This document shows positions 10,926 through 19,054 of a stretch of 64,000 bases of DNA, in pieces. Each line of letters starts with the position of its first letter. Within the stretch, counting starts at the first letter, position 1. The stretch is from Budorcas taxicolor (Eukaryota > Chordata > Mammalia > Artiodactyla > Bovidae): positions 6,147,744 through 6,211,743 of the forward strand of contig NC_068935.1 of assembly GCF_023091745.1 (NCBI RefSeq), given 5' to 3'. The notes under the pieces were generated by a model. It saw only the letters and a list, made by a program, of their open reading frames with translations. It was not told the DNA's origin and did no database searches. Made by a program: the position numbers and the translations under genes.

Positions 10926-11235
10926 GCACCTTTCTTTCAGTTTTATTGAACTGGAATTGATATACAACACTGTATAAGCTTAAAGTGTATAGCATAATGA
11001 TTTGGCTTACATGTATGGTGAAATGATTACCACAATAAGTTGAGTTAACATCCATCATCTAATTTAGATAAGTAAAAAGCCAAAAAAAAAAAAAAAACCA
11101 ATGTCTTTTTCCTTGTGATGAGAACACTTAGGATCTAATTGCTTAATAAATTCCAAATATACCACACAGCAGTGTTAACTATAGTCATCACCATGTTCTT
11201 CATTACATCCCTAGTGCTTATTTATTAGTGGAAGT
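10926..11235 (-). mobile_element. Old L1 3'-end fragment (L1MA/L1MB type)
   Basis: Antisense L1 3' untranslated region: 'tcagttttattgaactggaattgatatac', 'cataatgatttggcttac', 'aatgattaccacaataagt', 'gttaacatccatc' and 'tgttaactatagtcatcacc' follow the order of mammalian L1M 3' ends. An internal A run at 11083-11097 interrupts it. Confidence 0.8.
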
Positions 11236-11704
11236 TTATGAGATATAAGTTTATAAAGAAAAAATAATAGAGTAATATTTTTACTTATACTAATGTATTT
11301 TTAAGGGAAAAACTTACACCTACATATTGGTGTGTCATAATAACTATAAAATAACAATGTTGTAGATTAATGACAGTTAAAAACAACTCAATAAGAAGCT
11401 AAAATAGAAGGATACCTTTTAATCTTAAATTTATGTTCAAATTCAGCAAACTAAAATATCCTCTTACCACACCAGAATACCAAAGCCAGATACAAAATTC
11501 GAGTAGTCACATAGAATGACAATATTGAAGCAGCTCAGGTCCAGTTTACCTGCTGTTAAAATTATTGCCCTGCCGTTGTTTATTTTGAAGCTATTTAAAT
11601 GCAGGAATATTCAAAAGCACAAAGGCTGGGAATGTGAACTCTACCAACAGCAAGCTTATATGATTCTAAGCTGTTCTGAACTTTTTCTGGAAATGAATGC
11701 ATAT
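11236..11704. other. Single-copy AT-rich sequence
   Basis: No repeat or gene recognised up to the TSD of the next Bov-tA. Confidence 0.55.
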
Positions 11705-11716
11705 AGAGGGATCTGT

Positions 11717-11933
11717 GGGCTTCCCTGGTGGCTCAGACAGTAAAGAATCTGCCTGCAAGGCAGGAGGGCTGGGTTCGATCCTTGTCTCAGGAAGATCCCC
11801 TGGAGAAGGAAATGGCAACCCCCTCCAGTATTCTTGCCTGGAAAATCCCACGGACAGAGGAGCCTGGTGGGCTAGAGTCCATTAGGTTGCAGAGTCAGAC
11901 ACGACTGAGTGATAACACAACAACAACGACAAC
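11717..11933 (+). mobile_element. Bov-tA SINE
   Basis: Complete copy from gggcttccctggtggctcag to a (caa)n tail. The B box ggttcgatcc (11772-11781) is intact. TSD agagggatctgtg (11705-11717) and agagggatctatg (11934-11946), 12 of 13 identical, the first ten perfect. Confidence 0.96.
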
Positions 11934-12110
11934 AGAGGGATCTATGTGTGTCAGAAACTAGATGGATAACTGGAAGCCCTTTGAGTTCAGTTCCATGACA
12001 GATATCATGTTTATCATGATAAGTGATAGAAAAAAGTATTATTATTGAAAGTAACAAAATATAAATGATTAAATCTCAATAGCAATCACTGTAATTGATT
12101 TGAACTTAGA

Positions 12111-12315
12111 CAAGTGGTTCCCAACCAGGAGTGATTTCTGCCTCCCAGGGGACATTTGGCAATGTCAAAAGACATTTTCTTATGTCATCCGTGAGGAGGA
12201 ACTACTGGCATCTAGTGGGTAGTGGCTGTATCCTCCAATGCATAGGGGAGCCCCCACCACCCAGCCAGAATTATCCCGCTCAAAATGTCAGTAATGCTCA
12301 GGTTGGGAACTCCTG
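12111..12315 (+). mobile_element. MER20 hAT-Charlie DNA transposon
   Basis: From the terminal 'aagtggttcccaaccagg' through 'caggggacatttggcaatgt', 'tactggcatctagtgggtag' and 'agaattatcccgctcaaaat' to the opposite terminus 'gttgggaactcctg'. Nearly full length. In inverted orientation to the MER20 about 1.5 kb upstream. Confidence 0.88.
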
Positions 12316-12728
12316 ACTGACTCTGATCAAAGACTCCCCCACCACCCCCAACAGAGGAGTATTTTGTCCCTGACATTATTTAAAATCCAGGTGCATGGTG
12401 ATAATAAAAAAGCAGAGTGACTTTTAGTTTGTTTTATTATTGTCTGTAAATTTTCTACAGACAATTCACCTCCCTTATTTTCTGTGTCTGGAGCAGACTT
12501 CTCTCACCACTCCGGCATGGGTAAGATGTCTGATAGCAAAAATCTAGACATAGAGATAATTATGTGGTTTTCATAGGCCTCACTAAAATATTCAATGCCA
12601 TTAACTGAACTGGACTAATGAAGCTTCTGAGAAAAGTTAGCAATTCTGAAAAATTTCCCAGTATGCCAAGGTTATTCTGTGGTGACATGCTTCATGCTTT
12701 AGTGCTATGGAGTCTGGCTGGCCCCAAG
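12316..12728. other. Single-copy sequence
   Basis: About 410 bases. A small inverted repeat around 12441-12463 (tgtctgtaaa, then tctacagaca) is the only structure I see. Confidence 0.5.
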
Positions 12729-12738
12729 TATTAAGAAA

Positions 12739-12938
12739 GGGCTTCCCTTGTGGCTGAGCTGGTAAAGAATCCGCCTGCAATGTGGGAGACCTGGGTTTGA
12801 CCCCTGGGTTTGGGAGATCCCCTGGAGAAGGGAAAAGTTGCCCACTCTAGTATTCTGGCCTGGAGAATTCCATGGACTGTATAGTCCATGGGGTTGCAAA
12901 GAGTCAAACATGACTGAGTGACTTTCACACACAACAGA
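12739..12938 (+). mobile_element. Bov-tA SINE, upstream copy of a tandem pair
   Basis: Full copy with the 'tggactgtatagtccatggg' variant, which is a near-palindromic segment. TSD tattaagaaa (12729-12738) and tattaggaaa (12939-12948), 9 of 10 identical. The second copy of the duplication is directly followed by another Bov-tA in the same orientation. Confidence 0.95.
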
Positions 12939-12948
12939 TATTAGGAAA

Positions 12949-13165
12949 GGGCTTCCCAGGTGACGCTAGTGGTAAATAACCTGTCTGCCAGTGCAGGAGA
13001 TGCAGGACACATGGGTTCAATCTCTGGGTTGGTAGATCTCCTGGAGAAGGGCTTTGTAGCCTACTCCAGTATTCCTGCCTGGAGAATCCCAATGGACAGA
13101 AGAGCCGAGTGGCTTGCAGTCCATGGGGTCACAAAGAGTCAAACATGACTGAAGTGACTTAGCAC
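12949..13165 (+). mobile_element. Bov-tA SINE, downstream copy of a tandem pair
   Basis: A different subtype from its upstream neighbour, with the longer head 'cagtgcaggagatgcaggac' and the ending 'gaagtgacttagcac'. Since only 10 bases separate the pair and those 10 are the neighbour's TSD, the upstream copy inserted just 5' of this one. Confidence 0.93.
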
Positions 13166-13389
13166 ATAAATGTGAAGAAAAGCTTACATTTTAAACTAAA
13201 ACATTTTTGAGACCTAGGAAGGCAGGGGGTGCAGGGTAGTATTGGTAAGAAACATTCACACTAATTGGAATTTCAGGGAACACATATAAATCAAGAAATA
13301 GAGAAAAAAATAAAAGATAAAAGCAGACAGTCAGACAGATGGGACAGATCAGATATGAATTTCACCAATGTCTTCTTGTTTGCTTATTG

Positions 13390-13418
13390 TTCTTTTTCTT
13401 TTCTTTCTTTCTTTTCTT

Positions 13419-13473
<55 letters not shown>

Positions 13474-13486
13474 ATGTGTGTGTGTT
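13390..13486. repeat. Pyrimidine tract followed by (TG)n microsatellite
   Basis: A C/T-only tract (13390-13430, ending in a T run) joins a TG repeat (13431-13486, with one 'tgca' interruption). Likely length-variable. Confidence 0.95.
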
Positions 13487-13966
13487 AACTGGATCAGCCA
13501 AGACTGCAAAAGGTTTTGTCCTGGGTATGTTAAAGATGGTAAATCAAAGCCAAATGGATAATTTCTTGTCTGATAAATTCCCCTGTAATGGAAGTGAACC
13601 CATTCTCTGGAGGTGACGCACTCATTCATGTCTCTGTTTCTCTTTCTTTGGATAGCCCGTTCACCTTTCAACCAGAATAATAGACAAATTTAGCATTTTC
13701 CTCATGACCTGATTTGAATTAAACTTTAGTTGTTTATGAAGCTTCCATTCCCTTGTTTTTGTTTTTGCTTTTATACACTTTCATGATTTTCTTTGTGTGA
13801 TTACGAAGACCCAACTCTCCTCCTTCCCTCCAATGAGGTTGTAACTCAGGCTTGATGAGTCAGAGCATTTGCCTTCTCTTAGCTACAGTGATTGGTTCAC
13901 AGATAATAACGTGACAAAAACAGAATGACCCAAACTCACTGGAGTTTCTGAAATAGTGGGATGTTA
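13487..13966. other. Single-copy sequence
   Basis: About 480 bases with no recognised repeat. ORFs crossing it are extensions through the TG repeat. Confidence 0.5.
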
Positions 13967-13976
13967 GCATAGAGTT

Positions 13977-14237
13977 CAGAGAAGGCAATGGCACCCCACT
14001 CCAGTACTCTTGCCCGGAAAATCCCATGGATGGAGGAGCCTGGAAGGCTGTAGTCCATGGGGTCGCTGAGGGTCAGACATGACTGAGCGACTTCACTTTC
14101 ACTTTTCACTCTCATGCATTGGAGAAGGAAATGGCAACCCTCTCCAGTGTTCTTGCCTGGAGAATCCCAGGTGGGCTGCCGTCTATGGGATCACACAGAG
14201 TCGGACACGACTGAAGTGCCTCAGCAGCAGCAGTGGC
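13977..14237 (+). mobile_element. Bov-A2 SINE with internal deletion
   Basis: Two-unit Bov-A2. The second unit lacks about 17 bases after 'gagaatcccag' (the 'ggacgggggagcctg' part). TSD agcatagagtt (13966-13976) and agcatagaatt (14238-14248), 10 of 11 identical. Confidence 0.94.
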
Positions 14238-14248
14238 AGCATAGAATT

Positions 14249-14500
14249 GCTGGCAGCCATCTTGCTACCACAGAGGGCTAGCCTTCCTGAGAACAGAGCC
14301 AATATGGAGGAAAGCAGAGCTGACAGATGGAGAGGAAGAGAGGAGAGAGATAGGTGATTACTTTATTTGATTCTCTAGATGCATTTGTATTTAATGTATA
14401 CACCTAAACTTCCAATCTACATAAATCAATAAACCTCCTTTTTTGTGGAAGCCAGTTTATGCTGGTTTTCCCTGACATTCTGTCGTGTGGGTGTGTGACT
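14249..14500 (+). repeat. Old interspersed-repeat-like sequence, family unsure
   Basis: The order 'ggcagccatcttgctacc', 'cagagctgacagatggagag', 'aataaacctcc' and 'gaagccagtttatgctgg' resembles the 3' half of an ancient mammalian LTR-type repeat, but I cannot name it with confidence. Confidence 0.35.
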
Positions 14501-14614
14501 TGATGTTTGTACTGTGATTTTGGTAATACCAAGCTTAATTAAACATACTGAGTTCATTTTTAACTAAAAAACCCCCCAAAACAAAAAAACTGACACTTGT
14601 CATACAGTCATTCA

Positions 14615-14940
14615 TGACTACTTTCAGCACTTCCTTCCCAAAGTCTTCCTTGACCATTTTGCTTCATGTAATTCTTTCCACCTGTGAAACTGCATAGGAT
14701 TTATAAGTTTATATTATATACTCTGGCACTTGATTTGATACTCTTGTATATGCTCATTAAATTTATGTGAATCCAGTCTTTATTTAAATAATAGAAATGT
14801 ATTCATGGTTTATAAATTATTTTTGTATTCCATATTTAGTTTATAAACTTATAGAGGAAAGATATTTTGTCTCATATTCCTTTTGTATGTTCCATACTAC
14901 TCAGCATAAGGTGGTCCCATACCGGGTATTTAATCTGTAG
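14615..14940 (+). mobile_element. L2 LINE 3'-end fragment
   Basis: 'cttccttcccaaagtcttcc ttgacc' and, further on, 'aaagatattttgtctcat' with 'atactactcagcataaggtg' follow the order of the L2 3' end. Heavily diverged. Confidence 0.55.
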
Positions 14941-15174
14941 CAGATTTATTCAAAGTTCCATTCATAGCGATCCTGGTTTGTGAACATCTGAGGTCCTTTC
15001 AATTCAACAAACTGCCGCAGCACATACATTCCTAGTGATAGTAATCTTGAGGTTAACAAAAATAAATAAGGGCAATTCATCAAGAACCAGTTTGTAGAAA
15101 TAGAGGAGGGTCTGCTCACTGGAGTGAGAGGGGAAGTCAGGAACCTGGTGATATTTTGTTTTTGTCCACACCAT

Positions 15175-15236
15175 CATCCAGCACAGTACCAGGCAAATAG
15201 TAGATGCTTGATAGAGATTTATTAACTAAATGAATA
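15175..15236 (+). mobile_element. MIR/L2 3'-tail fragment
   Basis: 'cagcacagtaccaggcaaat' followed by 'agtagatgcttgatagag' is the shared 3' terminus of MIR and L2. Confidence 0.6.
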
Positions 15237-15261
15237 ATTGCTTTATGGCATGCTTTCTGAA

Positions 15262-15426
15262 AGGATTGCAGTGTTCTGTAATTTGCACTGTCTTATATGA
15301 TAACCACATGTGGCTACTGGACACTTAAATGTTGCTAGAATGACTGGATGTGTACTTTTATTTGATTTTAATTAATGTAAATTAAAATAGCTACATGCGG
15401 CTAGTGGCTACTGTGCTCTACCTTGT
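15262..15426. mobile_element. hAT-type nonautonomous DNA transposon fragment
   Basis: Contains 'ataaccacatgtggctactg' and, in the same element, 'acatgcggctagtggctactg', the paired motifs of an old mammalian hAT-Charlie MER element with an AT-rich core. Exact subfamily not assigned. Confidence 0.55.
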
Positions 15427-15564
15427 GGATTTATGAGCTCAAGGAAGCAATGTATGTAACACAACACAAGGATGTTGATAGAAATACACATTTAAGAGCT
15501 ACTAAAGATTATTTTTTTAAGCAAACCTAAATTATAGTGATAGTCAAAGAAGTAAAGATATTTC

Positions 15565-16030
15565 TCTTATAAAGCCCAGCTCCAATATCACCTCCTTTGT
15601 GAAGTGTACCTTGACTCTAACTCCCGCCCCATCTTCACCCTCATCCACATCAGAATTAATATATTAATAATTCTTTCCAATTGTACTTTGTTCAGACAAT
15701 TATAAACGAGTTAGCTATGCTATGTGATGGGCTTCTCTTGTGGCTCAGCTGGTAAAGAATTTGCCTGCAATGTGGGAGATCTGGGTTCAATCCCTGGGTT
15801 GGGAAGATGCCCTGGAGTAGGGAAAAGCTACCCACTCCAGTATTGTGGCCTAGAGAATTCCATGGATTGTATAGTCCATGGGGTCACAAAGAGTCAGACA
15901 CGACTGAGTGACTTTCACTCACATGCTATATTATAACTTGTTTTACTTTTGCCTAATTAATGAGATAGATTTATTGCTTTTTGAAGGCAGAGATCATATT
16001 TTATTCTATTTATTCATTTAACATCTATTA
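15565..16030 (+). mobile_element. L2 LINE 3' end, split by Bov-tA
   Basis: 'ccagctccaatatcacctcc', 'gtgaagtgtaccttgactc' and, after the SINE, 'ttgaaggcagagatcatatt' are consecutive parts of the L2 3' end. The Bov-tA at 15728-15922 lies between them. Confidence 0.6.
15728..15922 (+). mobile_element. Bov-tA SINE
   Basis: Full-length copy inserted in L2. A short TSD, atgctat, at 15717-15723 and 15923-15929, with weaker similarity beyond. B box altered to ggttcaatcc. Confidence 0.92.
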
Positions 16031-16099
16031 ATCAGTTCTTGCTGTCAGAGCTTACAGTCCAGGAGGCAAAGAATATCTTAAATATACCTTAACTGTAAC

Positions 16100-16690
16100 A
16101 GGTAATGAATGCTACATGCAACGGACTGAATTGTGTCCTTCCAAAATTTACATGTTGAAGTCTTAACCTCTAACATGACATTATTTGGAGGTAAGATCTA
16201 TTATGAGGTAATAGGGTTAAATGAGGTCATAGTGCCTGTGTACGTGCTAAGTTGCTTCAGTTGTGTCTGACTCTTTGCGACTCTATGGACTGTAGCCTGC
16301 CAGGCTCCTCTGTCCATGGGATTCTCCAGGTAAGAATACTGGAGTGGGTTGCTGCGCCTTCCTCCAAGGGATCTTCCACTGCAAGAGACATAAAATGAGG
16401 TCGTAGGGTTGTCTTAATTTGATAGAATTGGTATTCATATGAGAAGAGGAAGAAACCCCAGGACATTCTCTCTCTGTGGGTGCCCATGTTAGAGAAGAGG
16501 TCGAGTGGGCACCCAGTGAAGTGGTGGCCACTTACAAGGCAAGAAAAGAGGCCTCTAAATGAAACCTACTTTACTGGCACCTTGATCTTGGACTTGCCAG
16601 CCTCCAGAACTGTGAGAAAAGTTTCTGTTGTTTAAGCTTCCCAATCTGTGGTGTTTTGTTATGATGATTCAAGCAAACTAATATATTATA
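16100..16690 (+). mobile_element. MLT1-type (ERVL-MaLR) LTR, split by a SINE
   Basis: 'ggactgaattgtgtccttcc', 'aaaatttacatgttgaagtc', 'aggcctctaaatgaaacc', 'cttggacttgccagcctcc' and 'ttctgttgtttaagcttccc' follow the order of an MLT1 LTR. It is a non-autonomous, non-coding LTR. A truncated Bov-tA occupies 16233-16392. No internal element sequence follows. Confidence 0.85.
16233..16392 (-). mobile_element. Bov-tA SINE, rearranged, inside MLT1
   Basis: Antisense copy lacking most of the tRNA head; after 'agggatcttcc' it ends in a short 'actgcaagagac' in place of the normal head. TSD aaatgaggtcatag (16219-16232) and aaatgaggtcgtag (16393-16406), 13 of 14 identical, made of MLT1 sequence. The TSD shows the loss came with or before insertion, not by later deletion across the boundary. 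Confidence 0.92.
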
Positions 16691-16719
16691 ATTGTAATTT
16701 TCTTAGTTCTTAGTATCTA

Positions 16720-17205
16720 TGATGGAGGCATAAGGTAGGGGAGCCTAACAGGACATTGCACAACTCATACTGTGAACCTGGAGTGATGCTTCCTTAAGGT
16801 AACCTTAAGCTGAGACCCCAGGAAGATGAGGAGTCAGCCTAATGATGAAGAATTGAGCACTCAAAGGAACTAGCATATCTGAGGTGAATGGCATCATGTG
16901 GAGCTTCTAAGGAAGTGAAAGCAATTTGGTAGGCCTGGAACTGCAGGGTGAGGATGGAGGCTGTGCAGGACCACAGAAGCCAAGGAAGCTATTGAGGCTT
17001 TGTCTTGGAGCCTCCAAAATGAAGCCATTTGGAGAATTTTAGGTAGCAGAGAGGCACGATTACATTTTTGTTTTGGAAAGCTAACTTTGGTTGCAGACTG
17101 GAGACAAGATTGGAAGAAAGCCATTGTGAAGAGAGAGAAACCATTCAGAAAGCTGCCTCAGTTGTCCAGATGAAAGATGGTAATGACTTGGACCAGAATT
17201 CTTTC
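16720..17205 (-). mobile_element. L2 LINE fragment
   Basis: 'gcacgattacatttttgttttggaa' region, 'ggttgcagactggagacaag' and 'gttgtccagatgaaagatgg' follow the antisense L2 order. ORFs here are shadows. Confidence 0.6.
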
Positions 17206-17268
17206 ATCTCTAAGGCCTAGTATAGTACCGAGTGCATAACAGGTGCTCAATGAATATTTGAGATGAAG
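17206..17268 (+). mobile_element. L2/MIR 3'-tail fragment
   Basis: 'gcctagtatagtaccgagtg' followed by 'aggtgctcaatgaatatttg' is the common L2/MIR terminus in sense orientation. Confidence 0.65.
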
Positions 17269-17772
17269 CAAATTGAACCAAAAAATAAAGATCAATGTAA
17301 TCTTCCTTTGGATGACAAAAATCAAATCACAGCTACCAAAAGAAACAGCACTGAAAGATTTACATGAGGTCAACAGATATATCAAGATCACATTTTGGTT
17401 GGGTGAAACACAGAGGATTTTAGGGCTCACAACACTAATTTTGGTGACATCTAAACCAAAAGAAAAGTACTTATATAATAGCATTGTCTTAGAAAACAAA
17501 GAATAAGATTAGTAGTGCAGTGATGCACAAGACAGAAAGGTGACAGATAAAATCTGACAAAAATCTGAAAAAAACAAGACAAAAATCTGACCTCTGGATT
17601 TCGTATCTAAATAAGGTTTTCACATTAATTGAAACAAAATAAAATTCTGATTTATAGTGTGTATTTTAGGAGCTAGAGGTGTATTTTATTAAGACTAAAG
17701 ATGCAGAGGATTATTCTATATTATTACTTCAAAGTAAGCTCAGATAATAATAGTAGAAGAATTTAGGTGGGT
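17269..17772. other. Single-copy AT-rich sequence
   Basis: About 500 bases. A 113-codon antisense ORF and a 77-codon sense ORF overlap here; neither has a recognisable domain, and both are in the length range expected by chance. Confidence 0.5.
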
Positions 17773-17785
17773 AAAAATCATATTA

Positions 17786-17985
17786 CAAAGTGAAGTGAAG
17801 TCGCTCAGTTGTGTCCGACTCTTTGCAACCCCATGGACCGGGAGCGGTCCATGGGATTTTCCAGGCAAGAATACTGGAATGGACTGCCGTTTCCTTCTCC
17901 AGGGGATCTTCCCAACTCAGGGACTGAACCCGGGTCTCCTGCATTGCAGACAGATGCTTTACCATTTGAGCCACTAGGGAAGCCC
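17786..17985 (-). mobile_element. Bov-tA SINE with internal palindrome
   Basis: Full-length antisense copy. TSD aaaaatcatatta (17773-17785) and aaaaataatatta (17986-17998), 12 of 13 identical. A deletion in the body leaves a perfect 10-base inverted repeat around 'ggag' at 17831-17854. Confidence 0.95.
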
Positions 17986-18068
17986 AAAAATAATATTAGG
18001 AAAGATTAAAACCTGGGAGACAATTGAAAATATCTGCTTAAATGAAGAAATACTAGGGGGTTTGATAA

Positions 18069-18343
18069 TTTTTTTTTAAATTTAAGTTTATTTTAATTGG
18101 AGGCTAATTACTTTAGAATACTGTATTGGTTTTGCCATACATCAACATGAATCTGCCACGGGTGTACACGTGTTCCCCATCTTGAACCCCCCTCCCACCT
18201 CCCTCCCCGTACCATCCCTCTGGGTCATCCCAGTGCACCAGCCCCAGGCATCCTGTATCCTGCATCGAACCTGGACTGGTGATTCGTTTCTTATATGATA
18301 TTATACATGTTTCAATGACATTCTCCCAAATCATCCCACCCTC
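18069..18343 (-). mobile_element. Ruminant L1 (L1_BT type) 3' untranslated region
   Basis: The T run at 18069-18077 is the poly(A) tail in antisense. 'ttaattggaggctaattac', 'cataca tcaacatgaatc', 'cgggtgtacacgtgttccc' and the C-rich 'gaacccccctcccacc' are the ruminant L1 3' end. It joins the next feature head to head. Confidence 0.88.
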
Positions 18344-18458
18344 ACTTTCACCACTACTATTCCACAAAGTTTTGGAAGTTTTGGCCACAGCAGTCAGAGC
18401 AGAAAAAGAAATAAAAGGAATCCAAACTGGAAAAGAAGTAGAACTCTCACTGTTTGCT
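18341..18458 (+). pseudogene. L1 ORF2 reverse-transcriptase fragment, inverted 5' part
   Basis: Encodes in frame VLEVLATAVRAEKEIKGIQT, the L1 ORF2 segment just before the catalytic FADD motif, and breaks right after 'SLFA'. It is in the opposite orientation to the L1 3' end at 18069-18343. The junction shares 'ctc'. Flanking repeat gtttgataattttt (18060-18073) and gtttgctaattttt (18452-18465), 13 of 14 identical. The geometry is that of an L1 with a 5' inversion (twin priming). Confidence 0.85.
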
Positions 18459-18727
18459 AATTTTTAAGGAATAGTTTAGGTTTCATCTTGACCAGAAGCA
18501 AAAACATTGGCCAGCTGGCTTCTTTAGATAACTTTCATATTGTTTTAATTTGTTTTCTTACCTTCTTGAGTATTCCATACATTTCTAACCGGCCACCTTT
18601 ATTAAGCATACATTTTTGCCAGTCATTTGTCTCTAGCCTCTAAAGTCTCTATTTTAACTTTGAAGACTTTTTCTACCAGGTGTCTGGAATATCATTCTAA
18701 CTCCAATCCAATAAGCTATTTCTCTTT

Positions 18728-19054
18728 GCTGTGCTTAGTCGCTCAGTCAGGTTTGACTCTGTGACCCCATGGACTGTAGTGTGCCAGGCTCCTCTGTTCA
18801 TGGGGATTCTCCAGGCAAGAATAGTGGATTGGGTTGCCATGCCCTCCTCCAGGGAATCTTCCCAACCCAGGGATTTAACCCAGGTCTCCAGCATTGCAGG
18901 TGGATTCTTTGCCATCTGAGCCACCAGGGAAGCCCAAGAATACTGGAGTGGGTAGCCTATCCCTTCTCCAGGAGATCTTCCTGGCCCAGGAATTGAACTG
19001 GGGTCTCCAGCATTGCAGGCAGATTCTTTACCAGCTGAGCTTCCAGGGAAGCCC
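18728..19054 (-). mobile_element. Bov-tA dimer
   Basis: A complete Bov-tA (18728-18936) and the head part of a second (18937-19054) in the same antisense orientation. In sense the left partial unit ends 'gaagggataggctaccc' plus 'actccagtattctt' and then the right unit starts 'gggcttccctggtggctcag'. The same junction occurs at three other loci in this window. Confidence 0.9.

Noticed and set aside
11717..11790. Functional tRNA gene suggested by the B box ggttcgatcc
   Set aside because: The sequence is the head of a Bov-tA SINE; the cloverleaf stems are not kept and the SINE body follows directly.
11697..11961. Recurrent ORFs reading peptides such as GDLPNPGIEP, LALQADSLP, HSSILAWRIPWTEEPG and MSDSVRPHRQQP across the window
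   Set aside because: They are translations of Bov-tA and Bov-A2 SINEs (also at 4.5, 6.2, 9.2, 10.3, 12.7, 17.8, 18.8, 26.1, 36.0, 39.8, 43.7, 45.0, 49.2, 52.3, 56.5 kb). They appear in several frames on both strands of the same SINE and are not genes.
13265..13671. ORFs of 82-98 codons with Val-Cys or Thr-His runs
   Set aside because: The runs are translations of the (TG)n microsatellite.
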